A stretch of 37,628 nucleotides of DNA. Origin: Candidatus Arcticimaribacter sp. (lineage in GTDB: Bacteria; Bacteroidota; Bacteroidia; Flavobacteriales; Flavobacteriaceae). The position numbers and the translations under genes are program-made. The stretch is taken from NCBI GenBank assembly GCA_011526265.1, contig WTJN01000009.1:1-37628 (forward strand). Reading direction: 5' to 3'. The notes below the pieces were generated by a model, which searched no databases, was not told where the DNA came from, and saw only the letters and a list, made by a program, of their open reading frames with translations. Below, one piece after another: positions 1-7,373 of the stretch (position 1 is its first letter; each line of letters starts with the position of its first letter).

Positions 1-36
1 TCTTTGTTTGAAAAAGTGAGAGACATGTTTGCGTAA
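1..36 (+). CDS. Possible 3' end of an upstream gene (partial)
   Basis: Reading from base 1 in frame 1 gives eleven sense codons (SLFEKVRDMFA) followed by TAA at 34-36. A hairpin with a T-rich tail follows at 73-100, as expected behind a gene end. The fragment is far too short to identify, and an open stretch of this length could arise by chance. Confidence 0.3.
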   Translation, partial: SLFEKVRDMFA

Positions 37-40
37 TTTT

Positions 41-69
41 TTGTTCGTAAAAAAATTAATGTATATTTG
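41..69 (+). promoter_or_regulatory. Bacteroidota-type promoter (TTG, 18 bases, TATATTTG)
   Basis: TTG at 41-43 and TATATTTG at 62-69 are separated by 18 bases and match the Bacteroidota primary sigma-factor consensus. The predicted transcription start is near 73-76, about 120 bases before the MscS start at 198. It probably drives the operon starting with the MscS gene. The start would fall at the edge of the hairpin at 73-87, so the two elements may not both be functional. Confidence 0.55.
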
Positions 70-72
70 TCA

Positions 73-100
73 TGCACTCTTAGTGCAATTTTTCTTTTTC
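73..100 (+). terminator. Short hairpin with T-rich tail
   Basis: TGCACT at 73-78 pairs with AGTGCA at 82-87 across a CTT loop, followed by a T-rich run to about base 99. It could terminate the gene whose stop lies at 34-36. The stem has only six pairs, so the call is weak. Confidence 0.4.
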
Positions 101-197
101 ATAGCAATTTTTTCCCATCCTTGTTTCGATAAGGGTGGGTTTTGTTTTTTGCACCATTTTTCACTTATCTTTGACCAACGCCCATAGATACTACTCG

Positions 198-1043
198 ATG
201 AATAAGATCAAAGATTTTTTTAACTATCCAATCCACTTAGGGGATAATATCGAGTTTACTGCGAAAGCAATCGTTATTTTACTGTTGGTTTTTTTCTTCA
301 CCCGTCTTTTTTTAAAGTTGGTGAAAAGAATTATCATTAAAAATCTCTCTGAAAACGCCAAGTATCGATTCGAAAGCATTTTTACATTCTTCAATTACTT
401 TATCTATATCATTGTTATACTGGCAACTTTTGACAATATAGGTGTCAATGTAACCGCCATTTTCGCAGCCTCAGCAGCGCTCCTTGTTGGAGTGGGTCTT
501 GCTTTACAAACCTTTATTCAGGACATTATTTCGGGGATTTTCATCATCGCTGATCAGGCTGTTCACGTTGGAGATATCATAGAGATAGAAGGACAGTCTG
601 GAAAAGTGGAAAGCATTGCCCTGCGAACAACGCGGGTGGTTACTGTAAATAATAAGGTGTTGATTATACCCAACCACAAATTCCTTACCTCTATCTTGTA
701 CAATTGGACTGAGAACGGCATCATTACTCGAGAGTTTATTCAAGTAGGGGTTTCCTATGCGAGCGATGTAGAACATGTTCGTGCATTGCTATTACAGGTT
801 GGGAACGATCACCGTGCTGTATTGAACACTCCCAAACCCGTAGTCATGCTGACAGACTTTGGGGATAATGCGGTTATTTTTCGTCTCTATTTTTCTATCA
901 ACAACAGTTTTCGTGCAGAAAAAGTTAAAAGTGATGTCCGTTTTTCAATTTGGAAATCGTTTCAAGAAAACAATATAGAGATTCCCTTTCCCCAGCGCCA
1001 AGTATGGATCAATCATTCCAAAGAAATTTCCGCCAATGGCTAA
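198..1043 (+). CDS. Small-conductance mechanosensitive channel (MscS family)
   Basis: A 281-residue inner-membrane channel that would open under membrane tension and release solutes during hypo-osmotic shock. Three hydrophobic segments (about residues 21-43, 60-80 and 86-116) precede the soluble beta domain. The third, Ala/Gly-rich segment runs into QDIISGIFIIADQ, the usual pore-helix end of MscS. Next come VGDIIEIEG and the IIPNHKFLTSILYNW strand motif typical of the family. Its length is close to E. coli MscS (286). I take ATG at 198; an in-frame GTG at 135 would add 21 residues with no family resemblance. The 3' end overlaps the regulator gene by 8 bases, so the two are probably co-translated. 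Confidence 0.9.
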   Translation: MNKIKDFFNYPIHLGDNIEFTAKAIVILLLVFFFTRLFLKLVKRIIIKNLSENAKYRFESIFTFFNYFIYIIVILATFDNIGVNVTAIFAASAALLVGVGLALQTFIQDIISGIFIIADQAVHVGDIIEIEGQSGKVESIALRTTRVVTVNNKVLIIPNHKFLTSILYNWTENGIITREFIQVGVSYASDVEHVRALLLQVGNDHRAVLNTPKPVVMLTDFGDNAVIFRLYFSINNSFRAEKVKSDVRFSIWKSFQENNIEIPFPQRQVWINHSKEISANG

Positions 1044-2199
1044 ACTATTGATTATAGAAGACGAAGAGCCCATCCGTCGGGTGTTGACTAAAATTTTAAA
1101 AGAAGAAAATGCTTCTTTTGAAATAACCACGGCCAACAACGGTGCCGAGGGATTGAAATTAATTTTGACAAAAGACTTCGACTTGGTGCTATGCGACATC
1201 AAGATGCCTTTGAAAGATGGCCTTGAGGTGTTGCAAGCAGTGAATGCAGAAAATGTAGCGGTGCCGTTTATTATGTTGACAGGGCACGGAAACATACAAA
1301 CTGCCGTTGAAGCAATGAAATTGGGTGCTTATGACTTTATTCCCAAACCGCCAGACTTAAACCGCTTGTTGATTTCGGTAAGAAATGCCCTTGAAAACAA
1401 ACAACTAACCGTAGAGAATAAACGGCTCAAAAAACGCGTTGCGAAGAAATACCATATGGTGGGCGATTCAAAAAAGATGAAGGCCATTGTGACAATGATT
1501 GATAAAGTTGCCCCAACCATGGCGCGAGTGTTGATCACCGGCCCCAATGGAACGGGAAAAGAATTAGTGGCGCATCAAATTCATCAAAAAAGCGAACGTC
1601 AAAAAGCTACTATGGTTGAAGTGAATTGTGCGGCCATTCCGTCTGAATTGATTGAAAGCGAGTTGTTTGGGCATGTCAAAGGGTCGTTTACTTCCGCAGT
1701 GAAGGACCGTAAAGGAAAATTTGAAGCCGCACACGGTGGAACTCTTTTCCTCGACGAGATTGGCGATCTTAGTCTAAGTGCACAGGCCAAGGTTCTTCGT
1801 GCATTACAAGAAAATAAAATCCAACGGGTAGGCAGTGACAAGGACGTTGAAGTTGATGTGCGTATCCTTGCCGCTACCAACAAAGATTTAAAAGCCGAAA
1901 TAGCGGCAGGACGTTTTCGAGAAGATCTCTATCATCGTTTAGCAGTCATCTTGATTGAAGTTCCTCCTCTTCGAGAACGGAGTGAAGATATTCCCATGTT
2001 GAGCAAGTATTTCGTTGAGCAAATCGCTCGCAAAGACGGTCACGAGGAAAAACAACTAGACACAGCAGCGCTAAAGTTACTTCAAAAGTATCCATGGACA
2101 GGGAACATTCGAGAGTTGCGCAACGTCATCGAACGCTTGATGATTTTGGGCGACAACCCAATCACCAAAGAGAATATTGAACAATTTGCATCAAAATAA
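1036..2199 (+). CDS. NtrC-type sigma-54 response regulator lacking a DNA-binding domain
   Basis: A 387-residue receiver plus AAA+ protein. The receiver (1-118) has the acidic pocket EDEE, phospho-acceptor Asp54 in LCDIKMP, Thr82 and Lys104. The AAA+ module has Walker A GPNGTGKE (169-176), a GSFTSA loop (216-221) where NtrC has GAFTGA, Walker B GGTLFLDEI (234-242) and arginine-finger GRFREDLYHRL (292-302). The protein ends about 16 residues after the ELRNVIERLMIL helix, so the usual C-terminal Fis-type helix-turn-helix is absent. From memory, a Bacteroidota subfamily has this same architecture. No sensor kinase is encoded nearby. Overlap with the MscS gene suggests joint expression. It may activate sigma-54 RNA polymerase from solution or via another DNA-binding protein; that is inference. 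Confidence 0.9.
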   Translation: MAKLLIIEDEEPIRRVLTKILKEENASFEITTANNGAEGLKLILTKDFDLVLCDIKMPLKDGLEVLQAVNAENVAVPFIMLTGHGNIQTAVEAMKLGAYDFIPKPPDLNRLLISVRNALENKQLTVENKRLKKRVAKKYHMVGDSKKMKAIVTMIDKVAPTMARVLITGPNGTGKELVAHQIHQKSERQKATMVEVNCAAIPSELIESELFGHVKGSFTSAVKDRKGKFEAAHGGTLFLDEIGDLSLSAQAKVLRALQENKIQRVGSDKDVEVDVRILAATNKDLKAEIAAGRFREDLYHRLAVILIEVPPLRERSEDIPMLSKYFVEQIARKDGHEEKQLDTAALKLLQKYPWTGNIRELRNVIERLMILGDNPITKENIEQFASK

Positions 2200-2203
2200 A
2201 ACA

Positions 2204-3580
2204 ATGAAAAAACACCTTTTTTTAACTATTATTCTTGTGTCTTCGGCCCTAGCTAACGCACAAAACACTGTATCGGCCACAATACAAGAAATCTATAAAA
2301 CTGCTTTGGTTGACGGGGAATCTTATGGGTGGCTTGGCCATCTGTCCAATCAAATTGGAGGAAGACTCTCCGGATCACTCAATGCCCAAAGAGCGGTTGA
2401 ATGGGGACAGGAAGAATTGGAGGCCTTGTCCCTTGATCGGGTTTGGTTACAGCCCGTTATGGTACCCAAATGGATTCGTGGGACTTTTGAATATGCCAAT
2501 ATTGAGACCAGTCCTGGGAATACCATCAATGTTCCCGTATGTGCCCTAGGGGGATCTGTTGCGACACCATTAGCAGGAACAAATGCGCAGGTGGTTGAGG
2601 TGAAGAATTTTGAAGAATTGGAGGCATTGGGAAAAGAAGCAGTCGCCGGTAAATTTGTTTTTTTCAACCGTCCCATGCAAGCCGATCTGGTCAATACTTT
2701 TGCCGCCTATTCTGGATGTGTAGATCAGCGATACAGTGGAGCAGAACGTGCTGCACGGCTTGGGGCGGTGGGCGTCATTGTGCGGTCAATGAACCTGCGT
2801 TTGGACGATTATCCCCACACGGGATCTATGAGCTATGGCGAGCTTCCGCTTCGCGAGCGTATTCCCGCTGCAGCAATCAGTACGAATGGCGCTGAATTGC
2901 TGAGTTCGATGTTGGCGTTAAATCCAGATTTGACTTTTTTCTTAAAACAGAATTGTAAAAACATGCCCGATGTGTTGTCCTACAATGTTATCGGCGAAAT
3001 AAAAGGCTCCACGCATCCTGAAGAAATCATGCTGGTAGGCGGCCACCTCGATTCTTGGGACTTGGGAGATGGTTCGCATGACGATGGTGCAGGTGTTGTT
3101 CAGTCCATGGAGGTATTGCGATTGTTTCAAAAAATTGGATACCGCCCCAAAAGAACACTACGCGTTGTCTTGTTTATGAATGAAGAAAATGGACAAAAAG
3201 GGGCGATTGAATACAACAATAAAGCCCGTGAAAAAGGAGAAAAACATGTTTTTGCCTTAGAGTCAGATAGCGGCGGTTTTTCACCGCGTGGATTTTCCAT
3301 TGACACCACCCCCGAAAAACTACTTGCGATCCAACAATGGAAGCCATTGTTTGAACCTTATTTAGTGCACATGTTTATCCAAGGAGGAAGTGGTGCAGAT
3401 GTTCGTCGACTTAAGACTGATGACAATATCTTGGCTGGGCTTCGTCCAGACCCGCAAAGGTATTTTGACTATCATCACGCGGCCAACGATACTTTCGATG
3501 CGATCAATAAACGCGAACTAGAACTGGGTGCAGCGACCATGGCGTCATTGGTTTATCTTGTAGATCATTACGGCCTTTAA
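2204..3580 (+). CDS. Secreted M28 family zinc aminopeptidase/carboxypeptidase Q-like
   Basis: A 458-residue exported metallopeptidase. The start at 2204 (four bases after the regulator's stop) gives a clean Sec signal peptide, MKKHLFLTIILVSSALANAQ; an earlier in-frame ATG at 2177 would spoil it. A protease-associated-like insert lies around residues 110-245. The M28 site is clear: His281 in GGHLDSWD, Asp293 in HDDGAG, the Glu pair at 327-328 in NEENG, Asp355 in ESDSGG and a His near 424-425 in DYHHAANDT. It should remove amino acids from peptides in the periplasm or outside the cell. It ends directly against the MATE gene. Confidence 0.92.
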   Translation: MKKHLFLTIILVSSALANAQNTVSATIQEIYKTALVDGESYGWLGHLSNQIGGRLSGSLNAQRAVEWGQEELEALSLDRVWLQPVMVPKWIRGTFEYANIETSPGNTINVPVCALGGSVATPLAGTNAQVVEVKNFEELEALGKEAVAGKFVFFNRPMQADLVNTFAAYSGCVDQRYSGAERAARLGAVGVIVRSMNLRLDDYPHTGSMSYGELPLRERIPAAAISTNGAELLSSMLALNPDLTFFLKQNCKNMPDVLSYNVIGEIKGSTHPEEIMLVGGHLDSWDLGDGSHDDGAGVVQSMEVLRLFQKIGYRPKRTLRVVLFMNEENGQKGAIEYNNKAREKGEKHVFALESDSGGFSPRGFSIDTTPEKLLAIQQWKPLFEPYLVHMFIQGGSGADVRRLKTDDNILAGLRPDPQRYFDYHHAANDTFDAINKRELELGAATMASLVYLVDHYGL

Positions 3581-4975
3581 TTGCGCGTGAAGTTTCTTTC
3601 TCCATACACCCGTGAGTTTGGGTATAACCTTCGTTTATCTGGTCCGGTAATTACCGGGTTGCTGGGGCATACTGTCGTCCAATTGGTAGATAATATTATG
3701 GTAGGACAGCTGGGTACGGCAGAACTGGCCGCGGTATCTCTTGGAAATAGTTTTGTTTTTATCGCCATGTCTTTGGGCATTGGTTTTTCCACTGCCATTA
3801 CCCCATTGGTCGCGCAAGCCGATGGTGCGGCCGACCGCACGCGAGTGCAAGCAATTTTCTCTCACGGCATCGTTTTGTGCACTCTCTTAGGGCTTGTTTT
3901 ATTTGGGGCGGTATTTTTGTCTCGAAAACAAATGTATTTCATGGGCCAGCCTGCTGCCGTGGTAGAATTGGCCTATCCCTATTTAAAGTGGGTAGCCGCC
4001 TCACTTATTCCTTTGATCACCTTTCAAGCATTCAAACAATTTTCTGATGGTCTATCGTTGACCCGTCCCGCCATGTACGCTACAGTTTTTTCCAATGGGG
4101 TAAATATTTTATTGAATTACGTGCTCATATTTGGCCATTGGGGGTTTCCCGCCATGGGAGTAGAAGGGGCCGCCCTAGGAACGTTTATAGCGCGATCATT
4201 GGCCTTATTGTTCATCATTGTTTACATCATTTTTTACCCAAAATTTCAGCAGTATAGCATTAAAACATCTATAGCATCACTCCGCATAGCATTGTTCAAA
4301 AAAATTGTTGGCCTTGGTTTTCCCTCTGCATTACAAATGTTTTTTGAAGTTTTGTTTTTCACATTAGCCATTTGGATGTCTGGATTATTGGGGAAAAATG
4401 CACAAGCAGCCAATCAGATTGCGCTCAATTTGTCTTCGATGACATTCATGTTTGCGATGGGCTTTGGGGTGGTGGCCATGATTCGGGTGGGTAACCAAAT
4501 GGGTAAAAAAGCCTATGCAGATTTACGACGTATTGCTTTTTCTTTGTTTTTGCTCATTGCGCTTTTTGATGTTGTGTTTTGTGGGGTCTATTTGACATTT
4601 AATCAAGAACTCCCATGGATTTATCTCCAAAATAGCGGTACAGCCACCCCCGCAGACACACAAGAAGTTGTTGCCATTGCCGCTAGTCTATTGCTAGTAT
4701 CAGGATTTTTTCAAATCACCGATGGGCTTCAGGCAGTTATTTTGGGGGCTTTGCGGGGCATTCAAGATGTCAATGTTCCTACCGGTCTCATTTTTCTGGC
4801 CTATATGGTGATTGGCCTACCTATTTCCTACTATTTGGGCCTGCACACGCCCTTGGGCGCAACCGGCATTTGGATCGGACTATTGGCCGGACTGACGACT
4901 TCGGCCTTTTTATTATTTTTACGTTTTCAATATCAAACAAAAAAACACTTAACGCCCAAGCATGGAAGTACCTAA
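3581..4975 (+). CDS. MATE family multidrug/Na+ antiporter
   Basis: A 464-residue inner-membrane protein with about twelve hydrophobic segments in two homologous halves. The first half has the MATE pattern GHTVVQLVDNIMVGQLGTAELAA (from about residue 27), and the second half starts GLGFPSALQMFFEVLFF. MATE proteins expel cationic drugs or metabolites in exchange for Na+ or H+; the substrate here is unknown. There is no ATG at the start. TTG at 3581, immediately behind the previous stop, or GTG at 3587 must be used; the GTG start gives the more typical MKFLSPYTREF-like N terminus. The 3' end overlaps the next gene by 14 bases. Confidence 0.92.
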   Translation: MRVKFLSPYTREFGYNLRLSGPVITGLLGHTVVQLVDNIMVGQLGTAELAAVSLGNSFVFIAMSLGIGFSTAITPLVAQADGAADRTRVQAIFSHGIVLCTLLGLVLFGAVFLSRKQMYFMGQPAAVVELAYPYLKWVAASLIPLITFQAFKQFSDGLSLTRPAMYATVFSNGVNILLNYVLIFGHWGFPAMGVEGAALGTFIARSLALLFIIVYIIFYPKFQQYSIKTSIASLRIALFKKIVGLGFPSALQMFFEVLFFTLAIWMSGLLGKNAQAANQIALNLSSMTFMFAMGFGVVAMIRVGNQMGKKAYADLRRIAFSLFLLIALFDVVFCGVYLTFNQELPWIYLQNSGTATPADTQEVVAIAASLLLVSGFFQITDGLQAVILGALRGIQDVNVPTGLIFLAYMVIGLPISYYLGLHTPLGATGIWIGLLAGLTTSAFLLFLRFQYQTKKHLTPKHGST

Positions 4976-5186
4976 ATTTTTGATTGCCGATAATTCTACT
5001 TTACAAGAATCGATATATGTTCTTCATACGGAATATCCCCGATTTCTTCTCAACGTTGCCAACGATGACATCCTCTGGTTGGAAGAATTTTCTCCAGCCG
5101 ACCAAGAGGAACTCAACACGGTGACTGAAAAACTGATTGAAGAAGCACTTACCTTTTTTGATCACGAAATAGAAACATTAGAATAG
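4962..5186 (+). CDS. Conserved-looking small acidic protein of unknown function
   Basis: A 74-residue acidic, soluble, apparently alpha/beta protein with no signal peptide and no cysteines. I do not recognise a characterised family. It overlaps the MATE gene by 14 bases, and its TAG stop shares a base with the GTG start of the PAP2 gene (TAGTG at 5184-5188). Such tight packing between two membrane-protein genes argues that it is a real translated gene. The second half, rich in Asp/Glu and Leu with heptad-like spacing (residues 40-72), is probably helical. Confidence 0.75.
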   Translation: MEVPKFLIADNSTLQESIYVLHTEYPRFLLNVANDDILWLEEFSPADQEELNTVTEKLIEEALTFFDHEIETLE

Positions 5187-5758
5187 TGATCGACCAATTA
5201 TTAAACTGGGATATACAATTGTTTTTATGGCTCAACGGGCTAGGGCAGCCGTCCTATGATTTTATCTGGTTGTTATTGAGTGAAAAAGCGACCAACGTGG
5301 TGGTCTACTTGATTTTTGTTTTTGCTTATGCCAAACGATATGGCGCGCGCGCCGCTTTTTTTCTTTTTGCTTCTGCGGCTATTTTGGTAGGGATGACAGA
5401 TCAAATCACCAACATATTCAAATACGGTTTTATGCGTTTACGCCCCTGCCATACCCCAGAATTAGACGGACTAATGCGGCTGGTGAAGGACAGTTGTGGG
5501 GGTAAATTCAGTTTTTTCTCTGGGCATTCTTCCAATTCATTTGCGCTGGCTATTTATTTCAGCTTGATGTTTGCGCGCATGAAATGGTTAAAACCTATTT
5601 TAATCCTGTTTGCCGGGTGCATTGCTTACAGTCGCGTCTATCTTGGGGTGCACTTTCCGCTGGATATTCTTTGTGGGGCCCTGGCAGGAAGTTTGTTGGG
5701 CTATACTTTCTTTAAAACGATCAATAGCTATTTCAAAAAAGTTCTTCCCACCTATTAG
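5186..5758 (+). CDS. PAP2 superfamily membrane phosphatase
   Basis: A 190-residue inner-membrane phosphatase with about five hydrophobic segments. The three-part PAP2 site is visible: KYGFMRLRP (motif 1, KxxxxxxRP), FSGH in FFSGHSSNSF (motif 2) and SRVYLGVHFPLD (motif 3, SRxxxxxHxxxD). Relatives dephosphorylate undecaprenyl diphosphate, phosphatidic acid, phosphatidylglycerol phosphate or lipid A. Sequence alone does not separate these. Translation starts at GTG, overlapping the stop of the upstream small gene by one base. The 3' end converges on msrA with a 4-base overlap. Confidence 0.9.
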   Translation: MIDQLLNWDIQLFLWLNGLGQPSYDFIWLLLSEKATNVVVYLIFVFAYAKRYGARAAFFLFASAAILVGMTDQITNIFKYGFMRLRPCHTPELDGLMRLVKDSCGGKFSFFSGHSSNSFALAIYFSLMFARMKWLKPILILFAGCIAYSRVYLGVHFPLDILCGALAGSLLGYTFFKTINSYFKKVLPTY

Positions 5759-6408
5759 TGTTGTTTTTTCAACAACTCGGGGTAGGCTTTTTGAAATTTT
5801 CTCAATCGTGGGATCGACACGCGCTGGACGTAAGGATTATCAGGATTTAATCGTTCATAATTTTGATGATACTCCTCAGCGTAGTAGAATTTTTTTAACG
5901 GTTTGACCTCGGTCACGATTTCTTTAGTAAAAATCTGTTTTTCGACCAAAAGTGCGATGTACTGTTGGATTTGCTCCCGTTCTTGGTCGTTGGAATAAAA
6001 GGCAATCGAGCGGTATTGATTCCCATAGTCGGGTCCTTGTCTATTTGGGGTAGTGGGGTCATGCGAACCAAAAAATACTTGCAGCAAAGTACCAAAGGAA
6101 ACTACCTTGGGATCATAGAGTACTTCTACCGCTTCGGCATGGCCTGTTTTACCGGTGCCTATTTGTTGATAATTGGGATTTTTTGTTTGACCTCCCGCAT
6201 AACCAGAGTAGACTTCATCCACCCCCTGGACAGATTCAAAAATCGCTTCAACACACCAAAAACATCCGCCGGCAAAATAGGCTTTTGCGAGTGCTTGTTG
6301 TTCTTTCTGTGGAGGTGTCCACACAGCCTTATCATTGTGGTAGGGCGGGGTGCTGGAAATACATGTCTGTAATGCAATGAAGCAAAATAGGGTAAGGAAG
6401 CTTTTCAT
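5755..6408 (-). CDS. msrA: Peptide methionine-S-sulfoxide reductase, exported
   Basis: A 217-residue MsrA, which repairs S-epimer methionine sulfoxide in oxidised proteins. The catalytic cysteine is in GGCFWCVEAIFE, followed by YSGYAGGQTKNPNY, GHAEAVEVLYDP and FFGSHDPTTPNRQGPDYG, all typical. About 40 residues precede the domain. They begin with a hydrophobic signal (MKSFLTLFCFIALQTC) ending in a Cys that could be a lipidation site, although LQTC is a poor lipobox. The enzyme is therefore probably periplasmic. The start codon overlaps the stop of the upstream TfoX-N gene as ATGA, so it should be last in a long operon. Confidence 0.93.
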   Translation of the reverse strand: MKSFLTLFCFIALQTCISSTPPYHNDKAVWTPPQKEQQALAKAYFAGGCFWCVEAIFESVQGVDEVYSGYAGGQTKNPNYQQIGTGKTGHAEAVEVLYDPKVVSFGTLLQVFFGSHDPTTPNRQGPDYGNQYRSIAFYSNDQEREQIQQYIALLVEKQIFTKEIVTEVKPLKKFYYAEEYHQNYERLNPDNPYVQRVSIPRLRKFQKAYPELLKKQH

Positions 6409-6769
6409 TTTTTTCTTTTTTTTGACTTTTTGGTTTTGTCATTAAACGCATGACAAAGATCGAGCCAAAATACCAAATCTTCTTCTAAGTCATATCCCTC
6501 CGGCGGGATAAAAACATAGTCTTTCATGGGTCGCCCAGTAAAGTCCATGGGATAGCATTTTCCTGCATTGATGAGTGCATTGGCTTTTTCAAATCCTACC
6601 CTCGCCATCATCAAATCTTCTTCTCTTTTTTTGTCCCAATGAAGGCTGCAAAACATTTTCTCGTTGACCATGAAGACCAATCCGCCCATCATTTCCTTTG
6701 TTTGATGAGCGATTTTTTTTGCTGCAATACTTGAGCAATCCGTTCTGCAAGAAACGTGTCGTACGCCAT
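6405..6769 (-). CDS. TfoX N-terminal domain protein, reading frame broken at an A8 run
   Basis: Two frames together encode one small TfoX-N protein of about 121 residues. ATG at 6769, directly behind the previous gene's TAA, gives MAYDTFLAERIAQVLQQKK and then leaves frame. After an A8 run (bases 6713-6720, T8 on the plus strand) the continuation IAHQTKEMMGGLVFMVNEK lies in the -1 frame and runs to 6405. The joined product has the family hallmarks: a MAYD start, MMGGLVFMVNEKM, MARVG and the PMDFTGRPMKDYVFI block. An automatic call would start at ATG 6692 and lose the first 29 residues. Causes could be a real deletion, transcript slippage, -1 ribosomal frameshifting or a sequencing error. The domain occurs at the N terminus of the competence regulator TfoX/Sxy but also alone in many bacteria with unknown role. 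Confidence 0.8.
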
Positions 6770-7177
6770 TTATTGGTGATGGTCACAATTCATCATCCAG
6801 TGAATACCAAAGCGATCGATGAGTTGTCCGAACGTGGCATTCCAAAATTGTTTTTCGAGCGGCATGGTTATTTTTCCCCCTTGGGACAATTGTTCAAAAG
6901 CGTTTTTCATGACCGAAAGATCGGAGTAGTTAATGCTCAGATGAATGTTTTGGTTTTGGCCCAGGGAAATGTCAGGGCTGTCTGCTATCATGGCCAATGT
7001 TTTGTTTTCGTGAAGAAGTTCCGCATGCATTACCCAATCTTTTTGTTCGGGTAAGTGGGGCACTGGACTGGTTCCATAGGTTTTGATTTCTCCATGGGAA
7101 AGCGACAGGGACGCACAATAGAAGTCGATCGCTTCTCGCGCTTGGCCGTTAAAAATGAAGTAAGGATGAAATAACAT
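6770..7177 (-). CDS. VOC superfamily (PhnB-like) protein
   Basis: A 135-residue glyoxalase-fold protein resembling the PhnB/3-demethylubiquinone methyltransferase-like group: an N-terminal HPYFIFNGQAREAIDFY, a central VMHAELLHENKTLAMIADS and a C-terminal NATFGQLIDRFGIHWMMN. This group has an incomplete metal site compared with true glyoxalase I. No substrate can be assigned. Its TAA stop is directly followed by the ATG of the TfoX-N gene, and an 11-base gap separates it from DUF1272 upstream. Confidence 0.88.
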   Translation of the reverse strand: MLFHPYFIFNGQAREAIDFYCASLSLSHGEIKTYGTSPVPHLPEQKDWVMHAELLHENKTLAMIADSPDISLGQNQNIHLSINYSDLSVMKNAFEQLSQGGKITMPLEKQFWNATFGQLIDRFGIHWMMNCDHHQ

Positions 7178-7188
7178 AAAATAAAATT

Positions 7189-7371
7189 TTAGGGTTGGTT
7201 ACGCTGTGGTCGTTGTTGAAAATTCCCCCCACAGTTGGGACAGCGATGCTTGAGTCTATTTTCAACACAATGTTTACAAAAAGTACATTCATACGAACAG
7301 ATGTATGCCAACGGACTGTCCAAAGACAAAGGTGTTTTACAATGTTCGCAATGGGATTTCATTTCTAACAT
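7189..7371 (-). CDS. DUF1272 zinc-ribbon-like small protein
   Basis: A 60-residue protein matching DUF1272: MLEMKSHCEHC, SYECTFCKHCVENRL and RCPNCGGNFQQRP. Eight cysteines are arranged as CxxC-type pairs and look like two zinc knuckles. The family has no established function. It starts two bases behind the PIG-L stop and ends eleven bases before the VOC gene. In many bacteria DUF1272 accompanies small VOC or stress genes, which fits this placement. Confidence 0.88.
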   Translation of the reverse strand: MLEMKSHCEHCKTPLSLDSPLAYICSYECTFCKHCVENRLKHRCPNCGGNFQQRPQRNQP

Positions 7372-7373
7372 CC

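Noticed and set aside
5965-6372. A 135-codon plus-strand frame opposite msrA
   Set aside because: The MsrA frame is fully supported by motifs; the opposite frame is a shadow.
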